Counted from the stretch's first letter, positions 6,842 to 14,299 are shown. The stretch is DNA of 21,110 nt from Verrucomicrobiota bacterium (GCA_003219925.1 QHQU01000130.1:1-21110), one strand, 5' to 3'. The notes: generated by a model from the sequence alone, not told the origin. Translations and numbers: made by a program.

Positions 6842-7522
6842 TTAGAAGGAATTCTGTGCGTCGCTTCCCGCGCGCACTAATCTGTTTTCCGCGTAGCCAC
6901 TGGCGAAATCGATACTGCAAACGCTGCCGAATCTGGCGTGCGAACCGCAGGCTGCTCCAGCCACATTGTAAGTTGGGTTGAAAATGTTTTTGCGATGGCC
7001 GCGACCACGCACGCCGTCGTCGACAATCAACGCCAGCACAATTTCACGCGCAGTATGGCGACCATACGCAATGTTCTCCGCCCAGCCCTGGCTTACCACG
7101 CCATAGCGACTCATTCGATTCCCGGGATCGCTGCCATGGTTGCCGTAATGTCCCGTTGCACCGCCAGCCTGCTCGCGACAATGATCAGCCGCAGCCAGAC
7201 AAAGACCGGGCGAAAGCGCGAGTGGTGGTTCCGGCTTCGCGCGATACAAAAATCGTATCGCGTCATCCAGCGCGCGAACACCTTCGTGTGTGTGCAAGCG
7301 AATATTGCCCGGCAACAAACAAACCCCACCGGAATAATTCTGGCGCCTTTGTTGGAGGAGCGTCGCATAAAGCGCCGGATTTTGTCGGGCCAGGTTCATT
7401 TCGTGGATGATTGCCGCGGCTGTGACATGATCGGGAATTGCGGCTGACGAGCTTGGGTCGGCAGCTAACAAAAACGTGGCAAAGAGCGAATAAACGATGG
7501 GTAAAAGGACGGCGAGACGCAT
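6842..7522 (-). CDS. Secreted CAP-domain (SCP/PR-1-like) protein
   Basis: The N-terminus MRLAVLLPIVYSLFATFLLA is a signal peptide, with cleavage near residue 20. The CAP domain spans about 35-210: IIHEMNLARQNP (the first helix with the N-A-R/NP motif), LSPGLCLAAADHCREQA, GHYGNHGSDPGNRMSRYG, GWAENIAYG, GHRKNIFNPTYNVAGAACG and CSIDFASGY. The conserved histidines in GHYGNHG and GHRKN and the Glu in AENIAYG are the cavity residues of the family. Several cysteines could form disulfides after export. CAP proteins are extracellular; the molecular function in bacteria is mostly unknown. Divergent from rplM upstream. Confidence 0.9.
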   Translation of the reverse strand: MRLAVLLPIVYSLFATFLLAADPSSSAAIPDHVTAAAIIHEMNLARQNPALYATLLQQRRQNYSGGVCLLPGNIRLHTHEGVRALDDAIRFLYRAKPEPPLALSPGLCLAAADHCREQAGGATGHYGNHGSDPGNRMSRYGVVSQGWAENIAYGRHTAREIVLALIVDDGVRGRGHRKNIFNPTYNVAGAACGSHARFGSVCSIDFASGYAENRLVRAGSDAQNSF

Positions 7523-7603
7523 TATAATTTCTAGAAAGCATCCCAGGTGCCATCCTCCTTTGTCGCTGCCGCGACCGCGACGTCGATTCGGCCGTCAGCA
7601 AAG

Positions 7604-7632
7604 TTGACACCTCTCGCGCTCGCCCGTAGTTT
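7604..7632 (+). promoter_or_regulatory. Possible promoter for rplM-rpsI
   Basis: A perfect -35 TTGACA (7604-7609) is followed, 17 bp later, by TAGTTT (7627-7632), a weak -10. It lies 22 bp before the rplM ATG, in the divergent gap between the CAP gene and rplM. Confidence 0.4.
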
Positions 7633-7653
7633 CCGTGCCTTTTCCCGCCCCTG

Positions 7654-8085
7654 ATGAAAACCTTTTCAGCTAGAGCAGCCGACGTCCCACGCAAATGGTG
7701 GATCATCGACGCGAAAGATCAGGTTCTCGGCCGTGTCGCGGTCAAGGCCGCAAACCTTTTGCGGGGGAAAGAAAAAAGTGTCTTCACCCCGCACGTCGAT
7801 ACCGGCGATTTCGTGATCGTGGTGAATGCCGAAAAAGTTCGCATCACCGGCAAAAAAGAAGAGCAGAAAACTTTCATGAGCTTTTCCGGTTACGTCGGCG
7901 GCCATAAATCGGAAAATGTCGGCGCACGACGGGTTCGGCATCCGGAATTGCTGATTGAGCGAGCGGTGCGCGGAATGATTCCGCACAATCGACTTGGCCG
8001 CTCCGTTTACCGAAAACTTAAAGTCTATCGAGGCGATACTCACCCGCACGCAGCGCAGCAGCCGGCACCGGTGAAATTGCGCTAG
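7654..8085 (+). CDS. rplM: 50S ribosomal protein uL13
   Basis: uL13 is an early-assembly 23S rRNA-binding protein. Recognised by KWWIIDAKDQVLGRVAVKAANLL near residues 14-36, LRGKEKSVFTPHVDTGDFVIVVNAEKV, ITGKKEEQKTF and the C-terminal RAVRGMIPHNRLGRSVYRKLKVY..HPHAAQQP. Length 143 is normal. It is followed 11 bp later by rpsI, the conserved rplM-rpsI pair. No strong Shine-Dalgarno sequence precedes the ATG. Confidence 0.98.
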   Translation: MKTFSARAADVPRKWWIIDAKDQVLGRVAVKAANLLRGKEKSVFTPHVDTGDFVIVVNAEKVRITGKKEEQKTFMSFSGYVGGHKSENVGARRVRHPELLIERAVRGMIPHNRLGRSVYRKLKVYRGDTHPHAAQQPAPVKLR

Positions 8086-8096
8086 GAGAAATTATC

Positions 8097-8492
8097 ATGG
8101 CATCAACTCAGGAAATCGTCGCCACCGGTCGTCGCAAGACTTCGGTCGCGCGTGTGCGAATGACTGCGGGCAGCGGCAAAATCGACATCAACGGCCGCAG
8201 CTTTGAAGAATATTTTCCGACCGCGCCGTTGCAGAACACGGTGTTGCAACCGTTGCAAACAGTGAAGCTGGCAAACGCCTATGACATTTCGATCAACGCC
8301 ACCGGTGGCGGAGCCACTGGCCAGGCCGGTGCCGTGCGCCTCGCGATCTCGCGCGCCCTGTTGCAAGTAGATATCAATCTGCGCGCCACGCTTAAAGCCG
8401 ATGGTTTGCTGCGACGCGATCCGCGCATGAAAGAACGCAAAAAATCCGGTCAACCTGGGGCGCGCAAACGCTTCCAATTCTCGAAGCGTTAA
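8097..8492 (+). CDS. rpsI: 30S ribosomal protein uS9
   Basis: uS9 contacts the P-site tRNA anticodon through its C-terminal tail. Hallmarks: ATGRRKTSVARVRMTAGSGKIDINGR at the start, the GGGATGQAGAVRLAISRALL core, and LRRDPRMKERKKSGQPGARKRFQFSKR ending in the conserved K-R. The 131 residues match the family. AGGAGA lies about 8 bases before the ATG and is one of the clearer ribosome-binding sites in the window. A fragment of the GTCATCCCGAGC repeat begins 5 bp after the stop. Confidence 0.98.
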   Translation: MASTQEIVATGRRKTSVARVRMTAGSGKIDINGRSFEEYFPTAPLQNTVLQPLQTVKLANAYDISINATGGGATGQAGAVRLAISRALLQVDINLRATLKADGLLRRDPRMKERKKSGQPGARKRFQFSKR

Positions 8493-8497
8493 AGCCT

Positions 8498-8536
8498 GTC
8501 ATCCCGAGCCGCGCAGGCGACGATGGATCTCGCACA
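8498..8536 (+). repeat. Partial GTCATCCCGAGC element after rpsI
   Basis: GTCATCCCGAGC matches the left end of the complete elements, followed by a variant arm with GATGGATCTCGCAC. The usual CTTTAAG centre and right arm are missing; the sequence runs directly into the hairpin at 8531-8564. Starts 5 bp after the rpsI stop. Confidence 0.6.
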
Positions 8537-8564
8537 AGCTGTAGGTTTACTCAAACCACTTGTG
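8531..8564. terminator. Hairpin between convergent rpsI and the TPR gene
   Basis: CGCACAAG pairs with CTTGTGTG (one G-U), and inside this GGTTT pairs with AAACC around a 4-base loop. No U-tract follows on either strand. Its position between convergent genes suggests a transcript-end structure, possibly bidirectional. Confidence 0.4.
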
Positions 8565-8586
8565 TGATGCTCTCGCAAAGCGGTAA

Positions 8587-8612
8587 ACCGCGGCCAACAA
8601 CCGCGGCTACAG
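8587..8612 (+). repeat. Single arm of the CCGCGGCTACAG palindrome family
   Basis: The 26 bases ACCGCGGCC...CCGCGGCTACAG differ from the right arm of the element at 2346-2371 at only a few positions. The segment is itself partly repetitive (CCGCGG twice). It ends 1 bp before the stop codon of the minus-strand TPR gene. Confidence 0.65.
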
Positions 8613-8613
8613 G

Positions 8614-9384
8614 TCATGGTCTCGGCGCGGCCGGGGGTTTCCCGGGCGGAAGCGATGGAGAACTCGGAGCAGGCGGCGCTGTGGGCAAAACCTTAAGCGT
8701 TGGCGGAACGGTAGCGCTTGCCGGGGAACCCAATTTAGATGGCGTAACGAGTGATGGCGTTTGTGCCTTCGCCGATTTCAAGAACGTTCGCAGCAATTGG
8801 CTGGCTTCCATTGCCGCGTAGCTCTCCCGATACTGTGTCATGATCGTCTCGCAGATGCGCCTGGCATCATCGATCCGGTTTTTTTCCTGCAAGATGTGCA
8901 CCTGCTCAATCAACGCCATCGGGGCATTGAAACTTCCAGCATTAGCCGATGCAATTTGTTGGTAAGTTGCGAGAGCTTCGTCCTGTTGGCCCATCGCCTC
9001 CAGGTTCGCCGCCATCGCCATTCGCGCTGTGCTTGCTAGTTCGCGCTGCGGAAACTTTTCGAGAAACTTTAGCAGCGTTGCATTCGCTTCCGAATACTTC
9101 GCCTGTTTTCGCTCGGAATCCGCCAGCAACAGATAGGCGGAGGCAGCAGCAGCGGTGTCGCCATAGCGATTGATCACTTCCTCGTACGCCGCCGGCGTTT
9201 TGGCCCCGCTAAACAACGTCGCTGCGGTAGCCTCGCGCCGATCCCGATAGAGGCGATAACCTGCGATGGCGATGATTGCCACAATCGCAAGCATAAGCAG
9301 GATCGCGATTTCTTTGCGGTATTTATACCAGAAAACCTGGGCTTCCAGCGCGGGGTTGGTTCTGAGTTCTTTGGCGACTGGCAT
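8614..9384 (-). CDS. TPR-repeat membrane protein (YfgM/BamD-like architecture)
   Basis: The 256-residue protein has a cytoplasmic N-terminus of about 25 residues, one transmembrane helix (about 26-46, AILLMLAIVAIIAIAGYRLY), TPR-like helical repeats (YEEVINRYGDTAAAASAYLL, AKYSEANATLLKFLEKFP, GQQDEALATYQQIA), and a proline-rich tail of about 40 residues. This matches the ancillary translocon/chaperone protein YfgM in layout, with periplasmic repeats expected for partner binding, but the match is by architecture only. The Pro/Ala/Ser-rich tail is unusual and ends beside a dispersed repeat. The ATG is at 9384; the gene follows a small membrane protein gene in the same direction. Confidence 0.8.
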   Translation of the reverse strand: MPVAKELRTNPALEAQVFWYKYRKEIAILLMLAIVAIIAIAGYRLYRDRREATAATLFSGAKTPAAYEEVINRYGDTAAAASAYLLLADSERKQAKYSEANATLLKFLEKFPQRELASTARMAMAANLEAMGQQDEALATYQQIASANAGSFNAPMALIEQVHILQEKNRIDDARRICETIMTQYRESYAAMEASQLLRTFLKSAKAQTPSLVTPSKLGSPASATVPPTLKVLPTAPPAPSSPSLPPGKPPAAPRP

Positions 9385-9436
9385 GCGATTATAGCGGGCG
9401 AGTTTATGCCATGCACCCGCGCGGCGTGCAAGATCG

Positions 9437-9646
9437 CTACTTCAACTCATTACGCAATCGCATCAAGATGGGAACGGTCGTCAGCACTCCCACGGCGAGA
9501 AGGGCTAGTCCGGCGCTGCGCCGCTCCGCCTTTTCTAAAGCATTGCTTAGCAGGAGACCGACACCAACGCCAAGCGCGCCGCGCGTCATCGCAATCAACC
9601 CAATCTCCGGCAGCGTCAAAGTGATGCGTTTCGCACTAATGTTCAT
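9437..9646 (-). CDS. Small two-helix membrane protein, unknown function
   Basis: A 69-residue protein from the ATG at 9646; GGAG with 7-base spacing precedes this codon, so it is preferred to the in-frame ATG at 9661. Two hydrophobic segments (GLIAMTRGALGVGVGLLLSN with a Gly-x-Gly zipper, and AGLALLAVGVLTTVPILMRL) are separated by a charged loop EKAERR. Not recognised. It is 52 bp upstream of the TPR gene and in the same direction. Confidence 0.6.
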   Translation of the reverse strand: MNISAKRITLTLPEIGLIAMTRGALGVGVGLLLSNALEKAERRSAGLALLAVGVLTTVPILMRLRNELK

Positions 9647-9772
9647 ATATCTGCTCCACACTTTTGATTCGCATCCGGTGTCCGCCGCGGTTCGCCGCGC
9701 AACCGAAAAGGTAACGTGTTATTTTCGGGAAAAGGGGAGTGATCGTCACATATTGAAACGGATGGCAATCGA

Positions 9773-10321
9773 ATGACGCGGTCTGATCCCCAAACCAGAC
9801 ACCATCGGCTGCGACCGCTCCAAATTCGCCGGGCGAGAAAGGAAGATCGCGAGGCCATCTGGCAAATTTTCCGCGCCGTCGTTGCCAGAGGCGACACTTA
9901 CGTCTTTGACCCGAACATTTCACGACGGAAAGCGCTGGCTTATTGGCTCGGTCCGAAAACGCGCTGTTACGTCGCTCTATCCGATCAAGGAATAGTTGGT
10001 AGTTATATTCTCAAAGCCAACCAGCCGGGACTCGGATCGCATGTCGCTAACGCCGGCTTCATGGTTTCGCCATCTGCCCGAGGTCGCGGAATCGGGCGAG
10101 CGATGGCTGAACATTGTCTGCGTGAAGCTCGGCGTCTCAGTTTTCGAGCGATGCAATTCAACTTCGTCGTTGCGACCAACAGAGCAGCCCTGCGTCTTTG
10201 GGAAAATCTTGGATTTAAAATCGTCGGCAAGTTGCCGGGCGCTTTCCGCCATAGCCGGCGCGGGTTTGTCGATGTTTATATAATGTATCGCCGGCTCAAG
10301 GCTCCGTATAATTCTCGTTGA
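9773..10321 (+). CDS. GNAT-family N-acetyltransferase
   Basis: Acetyl-CoA-dependent acetyltransferase. IRRARKEDREAIWQIFRAVV near 18-37 is the first helix of the fold. The acetyl-CoA-binding motif A is FMVSPSARGRGIGRAM (RGRGIG at 103-108). NRAALRLWENLGFKIVG is the typical C-terminal motif B with LGF. Similarity in layout to phosphinothricin/L-methionine-sulfoximine acetyltransferase-type GNATs (the ARGDTYVFDP segment) is suggestive, but the substrate is unknown. Transcribed divergently from the small membrane protein at 9437. Confidence 0.9.
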   Translation: MTRSDPQTRHHRLRPLQIRRARKEDREAIWQIFRAVVARGDTYVFDPNISRRKALAYWLGPKTRCYVALSDQGIVGSYILKANQPGLGSHVANAGFMVSPSARGRGIGRAMAEHCLREARRLSFRAMQFNFVVATNRAALRLWENLGFKIVGKLPGAFRHSRRGFVDVYIMYRRLKAPYNSR

Positions 10322-10346
10322 ATTATATCATTTGCCCAAGGACCGC

Positions 10347-10583
10347 TTAGCGTTTCTTTTTTCGCCCGCCCTTTTTCCCGCCTTTGCGAGAGCTCGCCTT
10401 GTTCTCTTTCTTGCCGCGCCCACTTCCGCTCTTTTTGCCGCCGCCACTCTCCTTGTTCACGGTGGCCCAAGCCCGGCGTTCTGCTTCTTTCTTCGATGTG
10501 CCGCGCTTTTCGTAGCCCTCTTCGATATGCTCTGCTTTTCGTTTTTGTTTGCCGGTATATTTCGATTTGCTCCCACGTGCCAT
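10347..10583 (-). CDS. Lysine-rich small basic protein (often annotated 'plasmid stabilization protein')
   Basis: The 78-residue protein begins MARGSKSKYTGKQKRKAEHI then EEGYEKRG...KKEAERRAWATVNKESGGGKKSGSGRG, a pattern I recall as widespread in bacterial chromosomes under the loose name 'plasmid stabilization protein'. The N-terminal half looks helical; the rest is a Lys/Gly/Ser-rich tail (GGKKGGRKKKR), typical of disordered nucleic-acid-binding tails. A strong GGGGAGG ribosome-binding site sits 7 bases before the ATG. No toxin partner is adjacent, so the plasmid name is misleading here; a DNA- or RNA-binding, histone-tail-like role is inference only. Confidence 0.8.
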   Translation of the reverse strand: MARGSKSKYTGKQKRKAEHIEEGYEKRGTSKKEAERRAWATVNKESGGGKKSGSGRGKKENKASSRKGGKKGGRKKKR

Positions 10584-10688
10584 AATTCCTCCCCTTTCTG
10601 AGCAATTCGGGGCGCGACACGTTTGTGGATTTATCCCGCATTTTCCGCCATACGCGCAATGACCGCGAATGGAGCGAACCTTTTACAA

Positions 10689-11198
10689 ATGAACGCGTTC
10701 TATAATTTAATCGATCCGTGGCTCGGCCTCGGAGCACAACCGAGGGATTTGACCTTTCTTCAAATCTCGCTCCGCGGCATCATCGTTTTTCTGGCGACCC
10801 TGGCCATGATCCGGATAGGACACAAGCGCTCGCTCGCCCGCAAGACGGCATTTGATGCAGTGCTCATTGTCATCCTGGCGTCAGTTCTATCTCGCGCCAT
10901 TAATGGGAGCTCAGCTTTTTTCGCCACCATTGGCGGCAGCGTGGTCATCGTCCTGGTCCATCGCCTGTTCGCCTTCATTGCCTACCATTCGCACTGGTTC
11001 GGTTGCCTTCTGAAAGGGCGGCCGGAGCTAATTGTCGAGAACGGAAACCTGATTTGGAACACGATGCGACGCAATCATATTTCCGTGCACGATCTCGAAG
11101 AAGATTTGCGGCTCGATGCCCAGATGGAGGACGCGTCAAAAGTAAAAGTCGCGCGGGTCGAGCGCAGCGGCGACATCAGTTTTATTAAGAAGGAATAA
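10689..11198 (+). CDS. YetF/DUF421-family membrane protein
   Basis: The N-terminal part has three hydrophobic helices (LRGIIVFLATLAMIRIG, FDAVLIVILASVLSRAI, GGSVVIVLVHRLFAFIAY), then the soluble YetF/DUF421 domain starting GRPELIVENGNLIWNTMRRN and continuing HDLEEDLRLDAQMEDASKVKVARVERSGDISFI. That domain organisation is the family signature. Its molecular role is uncertain; family members are linked to envelope stress and sporulation-related membranes elsewhere. Start choice is weak: the frame is open from a TTG at 10623 and an ATG at 10659, but the ATG at 10689 fits the family N-terminus best. No clear Shine-Dalgarno sequence. Confidence 0.85.
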   Translation: MNAFYNLIDPWLGLGAQPRDLTFLQISLRGIIVFLATLAMIRIGHKRSLARKTAFDAVLIVILASVLSRAINGSSAFFATIGGSVVIVLVHRLFAFIAYHSHWFGCLLKGRPELIVENGNLIWNTMRRNHISVHDLEEDLRLDAQMEDASKVKVARVERSGDISFIKKE

Positions 11199-11303
11199 GA
11201 TCCAGCATCGTCGCCCGCAGGGCGTCCCGGAAATTTGCAAGGCGACTGCACGTCCCCCAACAAACGCCCTACAATTTCGCGTATTCGCAATTAAACTTCA
11301 GCT

Positions 11304-12377
11304 GTGACGCCCCACGACAAGCTTTTCATTCCCGGGCCGGTCGAAGTTTCGGAAAAAACGCGGGCCGCCTTCGCCCGTCCGATGATCGGGCATCGCGGCG
11401 AAGCCTTTAAAAATCTTTACCGCGAAATTCATCCGCGCTTACAGGGACTGTTCGGAACAAAGCAGCCCGTTTTTCTTTCCACCTCATCGGCCTGGGGCGT
11501 GATGGAAGCAGCCATCCGCAATGTCGTGCGCGAGCGCGTGCTCTGCTGCATGTGCGGCGCGTTCTCCGACAAGTGGCTCGATGTCGCCAGACGTTGCGGA
11601 AAGGAAGCGGAAGCGTTGCAGGTCGAATGGGGTAAACACATCGATCAAAAAGCGATCGATCACGAGTTGGCGAGCGGGAGATTCGACGCCGTCACTCTGA
11701 TTCATAACGAGACCTCGACCGGCGTGATGAATCCGTTGCCCGAGATTTGCTGCACCCTCGCCAAGTATCCCGACATCGCCCTCGTCCTTGACACCGTCTC
11801 GTCCTTCTCCGCACTCCCGATCGCGATGGACGCGCTCGGCATTGACGTCATGCTCACCGGGGCACAAAAAGCGCTCGCCCTTCCGCCAGGTTTTTCGCTT
11901 TTTAGCGTTTCCGAAAAAGCGTTCGCTCGCGCCGAAAAACAAAAAGATCGCGGCTATTATTTCGATTTTCTCGAATTTAAAAAACAGCAAACCGAATTCA
12001 TGACCCCGAGCACGCCCAGCGTCGGGCACATCTTTGCGCTGCAATCAAAGCTTGAAGATATTTTCAACGAAACTTTGCCTGCGCGTTTTGCTCGTCACGC
12101 TCGCACCAATGCGCTCGTTCACGACTGGGTGGCCGGGCGAGGTTTCGAATTTTTTGCCGAAGAAAATTTTCGCTCTCTTACTCTCACCTGCGTGAAAAAT
12201 AATCGAGGAATCGACGTGGCGAAACTCGTTCGCGACCTGCGCGAAGACCATCATCTCGTCATCGACGGCGGTTACGGCAAGATCAAAGGCCAAACCTTTC
12301 GTCTCTCCAACATGGGCGATGAAACCGAGGAAACCGTCGCGCATCTACTTGCTTGCCTTGATAATTGCCTCGGATAG
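11304..12377 (+). CDS. Class V PLP aminotransferase (alanine-glyoxylate / serine / phosphoserine type)
   Basis: A fold-type I PLP enzyme of 357 residues. FIPGPVEVSEKT near residues 8-19 is the class V N-terminal glycine/proline motif; STSSAWGVMEAA binds the cofactor phosphate; VLDTVSS places Asp163 under the pyridine nitrogen; LTGAQKALALPPG gives the Schiff-base Lys189. The C-terminal domain ends FRLSNMGDETEETVAHLL. Such proteins act as serine-glyoxylate or alanine-glyoxylate aminotransferases, and in some lineages as phosphoserine aminotransferase (SerC). No serA or serB lies nearby to decide. The start is GTG at 11304: an in-frame TAA 12 bases upstream excludes a longer form. A repeat element begins 14 bp after the stop. 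Confidence 0.88.
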   Translation: MTPHDKLFIPGPVEVSEKTRAAFARPMIGHRGEAFKNLYREIHPRLQGLFGTKQPVFLSTSSAWGVMEAAIRNVVRERVLCCMCGAFSDKWLDVARRCGKEAEALQVEWGKHIDQKAIDHELASGRFDAVTLIHNETSTGVMNPLPEICCTLAKYPDIALVLDTVSSFSALPIAMDALGIDVMLTGAQKALALPPGFSLFSVSEKAFARAEKQKDRGYYFDFLEFKKQQTEFMTPSTPSVGHIFALQSKLEDIFNETLPARFARHARTNALVHDWVAGRGFEFFAEENFRSLTLTCVKNNRGIDVAKLVRDLREDHHLVIDGGYGKIKGQTFRLSNMGDETEETVAHLLACLDNCLG

Positions 12378-12391
12378 CGCACGCGTCTCGG

Positions 12392-12475
12392 GTCATCCTG
12401 AGCGACAGTCGAGGGATCCCGATGTGTTACCTTTAAGATTACGCCGCGGAATCCTTCGACTCCACTCGGGATGAC
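12392..12475 (+). repeat. Complete GTCATCC...GGGATGAC palindromic element
   Basis: An 84-bp imperfect inverted repeat: the left arm begins GTCATCCTGAGCGACAGTCG, the centre contains CTTTAAG, and the right arm ends CGACTCCACTCGGGATGAC. It lies between the convergent stops of the aminotransferase (12377) and the EamA transporter (12519). It can fold into a long hairpin on either strand and so could act as a bidirectional 3' end. It shares the same length (84 bp) and the same CTTTAAG centre with the copy at 18319-18402. Confidence 0.85.
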
Positions 12476-12518
12476 CGGCGTAATAGCCGGCGAAGCGATC
12501 CTTCGAAAAATCAGTGCC

Positions 12519-13403
12519 TCAGGCGCGCGGAGCGGCAACTTGCGAATCCAAAGCGCGCTCGGCAGCTTCCTTCTCATCCGCGAGCGGTCGGAAAATCATC
12601 CAGACCCCGGCAAGGACGAAACAGGCGCCGATGAGCGACCAGGCCGATAGGCGTTCGCCACCGAGCGCCCAGCCAAGGGCGATCGCGCCGGGCGGCGTGA
12701 TCAGCGAGATGGTTTGCAATTTCGTCACCGACGTAAGCGGCATCAGCCAATAAAGAAGCAAAAAAGTGAGTGATGATCCGATGATCGCCAGATAGAGGAG
12801 GCAGAAAATCGCCATCCCGGTCCAATGAAAACGTGCCGGATTGCCATCTATGATAAATCCGATCACCAGCAGCGGCGCGGTGCCAAAAATCATTTGCCAC
12901 GCCGCCATCATCGCGGGGGCAAGATCGAGCCAGCCGTTGAAACTAAGCAGTCGGGCGCAGATTAGTGCGACCCCGCCAATTGACACGAACGCGCCGAGCA
13001 GACGCTGCCAGCGCAACGGTTCCTCCGGCAAGAGCCAGTGCGCGAATACCATTCCGAAAATCGGAATCGATGCCTGCAAAATCGCCGCCAGCCCCGAAGA
13101 CACGTACAATTCGCCCCAAAACAAGAGCGCGTAGTTGATCGCAAACATGAGCACGCCGGTGAACGCGAGCACGACATAATCCGAGCGGCGCTTGGGCAGC
13201 AACCGGACGCGGCCAACCGAAACCAAAACCAGAGCAATGATCGCTACCAGAAAACGGATGGCGACGTATGAGATCGGCGGCAAATCGCGCAGACCCACTT
13301 TGATCGCGAGCCAGGTCGAGCTCCAGACAATGCAGAGTGTGAGCCACGCTGCTGGAATGCGCCAGTCCATCTGCTTTGTCGTTTCCGAATCTCCGGCAAA
13401 CAT
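12519..13403 (-). CDS. EamA/DMT-family transporter
   Basis: An inner-membrane protein of 294 residues with about ten transmembrane helices in two homologous EamA halves. The first half shows WLTLCIVWSSTWLAIKVGL, VAIRFLVAIIALVLVS and YVSSGLAAILQASIPIFGMVFAHWLLPEEPL; the second shows WQMIFGTAPLLVIGFII, LYLAIIGSSLTFLLLYWLM, and LGGERLSAWSLIGACFVLAGVWM. The E-x-L sequence at the end of each half is characteristic. Substrates of such drug/metabolite transporters are usually amino acids or small metabolites; none can be assigned. The hydrophilic C-tail is acidic and basic. An internal ATG at 13370 is an alternative start. Confidence 0.92.
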   Translation of the reverse strand: MFAGDSETTKQMDWRIPAAWLTLCIVWSSTWLAIKVGLRDLPPISYVAIRFLVAIIALVLVSVGRVRLLPKRRSDYVVLAFTGVLMFAINYALLFWGELYVSSGLAAILQASIPIFGMVFAHWLLPEEPLRWQRLLGAFVSIGGVALICARLLSFNGWLDLAPAMMAAWQMIFGTAPLLVIGFIIDGNPARFHWTGMAIFCLLYLAIIGSSLTFLLLYWLMPLTSVTKLQTISLITPPGAIALGWALGGERLSAWSLIGACFVLAGVWMIFRPLADEKEAAERALDSQVAAPRA

Positions 13404-13495
13404 TCAGCGACATTCGTGGCGCTGGGCTGAATCGTAAAGCGCAGCTGACCTAACGTCGCCCCGCCAATTGCTCTGCGAGACACGATTCGAATGCG

Positions 13496-13735
13496 ATGGG
13501 GCCTACTTTGGTAAATTTCGTTACCCTCCTCGACATCGGCTGCTGGGCGGTCTGTTTTTGGTGGATGCACCGTATTTCACAACGGCAAAACATCGTGTTG
13601 GAAGCGCTGCAAGAACAGGCCCACAGCATCGAAGAACTCTCCAGAGAAGAGCGCGAAATTCTTAAGGAACTGCATCCGACGGTGCAAAAAATCGATGAGA
13701 ACGTCGATAAGGTGAAAGAATCGACAGAGGCTTGA
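13496..13735 (+). CDS. Small membrane-anchored coiled-coil protein
   Basis: A 79-residue protein with one N-terminal hydrophobic segment (about 5-24, including LLDIGCWAVCFWW) followed by a heptad-like charged helix (ALQEQAHSIEELSREEREIL and KIDENVDKVKESTE). Not recognised; the layout suggests a membrane-anchored oligomeric coiled coil. Its TGA is overlapped by a possible TTG start of the DUF5069 gene (TTGA), and the two genes are likely cotranscribed. Confidence 0.6.
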   Translation: MGPTLVNFVTLLDIGCWAVCFWWMHRISQRQNIVLEALQEQAHSIEELSREEREILKELHPTVQKIDENVDKVKESTEA

Positions 13736-13809
13736 CCGAGCCGGCCGAACTGCCGCTGGAGTCGCTGAAGACGTTGACAACTCGGAGTCGGCGCGAATGC
13801 TCGTGGGCG

Positions 13810-14211
13810 ATGATGCCTCCCGACAAATTGCGTAGCCTTGCGCTTGATTTGAATCAGACCGCTCCACGCAGCCCGTATGCACCGCTCGGAGCGTCGTTCC
13901 CTGCCGTTGCGGCTCGGCTGGTCGACAAATGCCGTGCTGAATTACTCGGCCGAGCGGGCTCCTATCATTACAACTGTCCGATGGATCGCCGATTTTTCGC
14001 TGCCAGCGGTCTCGAGCCGGCGGCGTTGCGTGACTTTATTTCTACCGGCGCCGACGACGTTGAGGTGACGAGTTGGATGCGTGCGCGTGCCAAAGCGCCG
14101 CCCGAGCAGATAGCCGCCTGGAGTCGCCGCTTCCGCGCGAATCCCCTCTGGCGGCTGCTTGAGTTCGAGGACTGGCTGCACAAAATGTGGCAGCGCCGGG
14201 GGCAGATCTGA
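13810..14211 (+). CDS. DUF5069-family protein
   Basis: The domain runs from LALDLNQTAPRSPYAPLG near the start through LVDKCRAELLG, GSYHYNCPMDRRFF and DFISTGADDVEVTSWMRARA, the order of conserved stretches I recall for DUF5069. The function is unknown; the conserved HYNCPMD centre and L-D/N-L...PRSP start are the family fingerprints. ATGs at 13810 and 13813 place the start a few residues before the domain, as in relatives; an upstream TTG at 13732 would add 26 residues. Located downstream of the coiled-coil gene and before the rnpB terminator in opposite orientation. Confidence 0.82.
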   Translation: MMPPDKLRSLALDLNQTAPRSPYAPLGASFPAVAARLVDKCRAELLGRAGSYHYNCPMDRRFFAASGLEPAALRDFISTGADDVEVTSWMRARAKAPPEQIAAWSRRFRANPLWRLLEFEDWLHKMWQRRGQI

Positions 14212-14266
14212 GTGGATTAGGTGGTTTTCGACTGGAACGTTTTTGTGCGCTTTGCAGAAAAGCGAA

Positions 14267-14290
14267 AGGCGCTCCGTTTTCGAAGCGCCC
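14267..14290 (-). terminator. Rho-independent-like terminator of rnpB
   Basis: On the minus strand GGGCGCTTCG (14290-14281) pairs with CGGAGCGCCT (14276-14267) around an AAAA loop, a 10-bp stem with two G-U pairs, followed by TTTCGCTTTTC. It sits about 10 bases after the 3' end of the RNase P RNA. Confidence 0.75.
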
Positions 14291-14299
14291 TTCATAATT

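Noticed and set aside
9683..9710. CGCGG-TTCG-CCGCG hairpin in the divergent region before the GNAT gene
   Set aside because: Short and isolated, with no second copy seen in the window and no U-tract; too little to assign a function.
10623..10688. TTG-start extension of the DUF421 protein
   Set aside because: The extra residues have no membrane or family features and start at a weak TTG close to the divergent neighbour.
10276..10737. A 153-codon minus-strand frame covering the lysine-rich gene
   Set aside because: It is the shifted frame of the Lys-rich gene (Arg/Glu-rich translation), while the 78-codon frame has a strong ribosome-binding site and a recognised family.
11220..11271. Inverted repeat AGGGCGT...ACGCCCT before the aminotransferase as an operator or riboswitch
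   Set aside because: The 7-base arms are 38 bases apart with no conserved aptamer features; it could be chance in GC-rich DNA.
13732..13809. TTG-start extension of the DUF5069 protein, overlapping the upstream stop as TTGA
   Set aside because: The added 26 residues precede the domain and are not conserved-looking; ATGs at 13810/13813 fit better. Coupling via TTGA remains possible.
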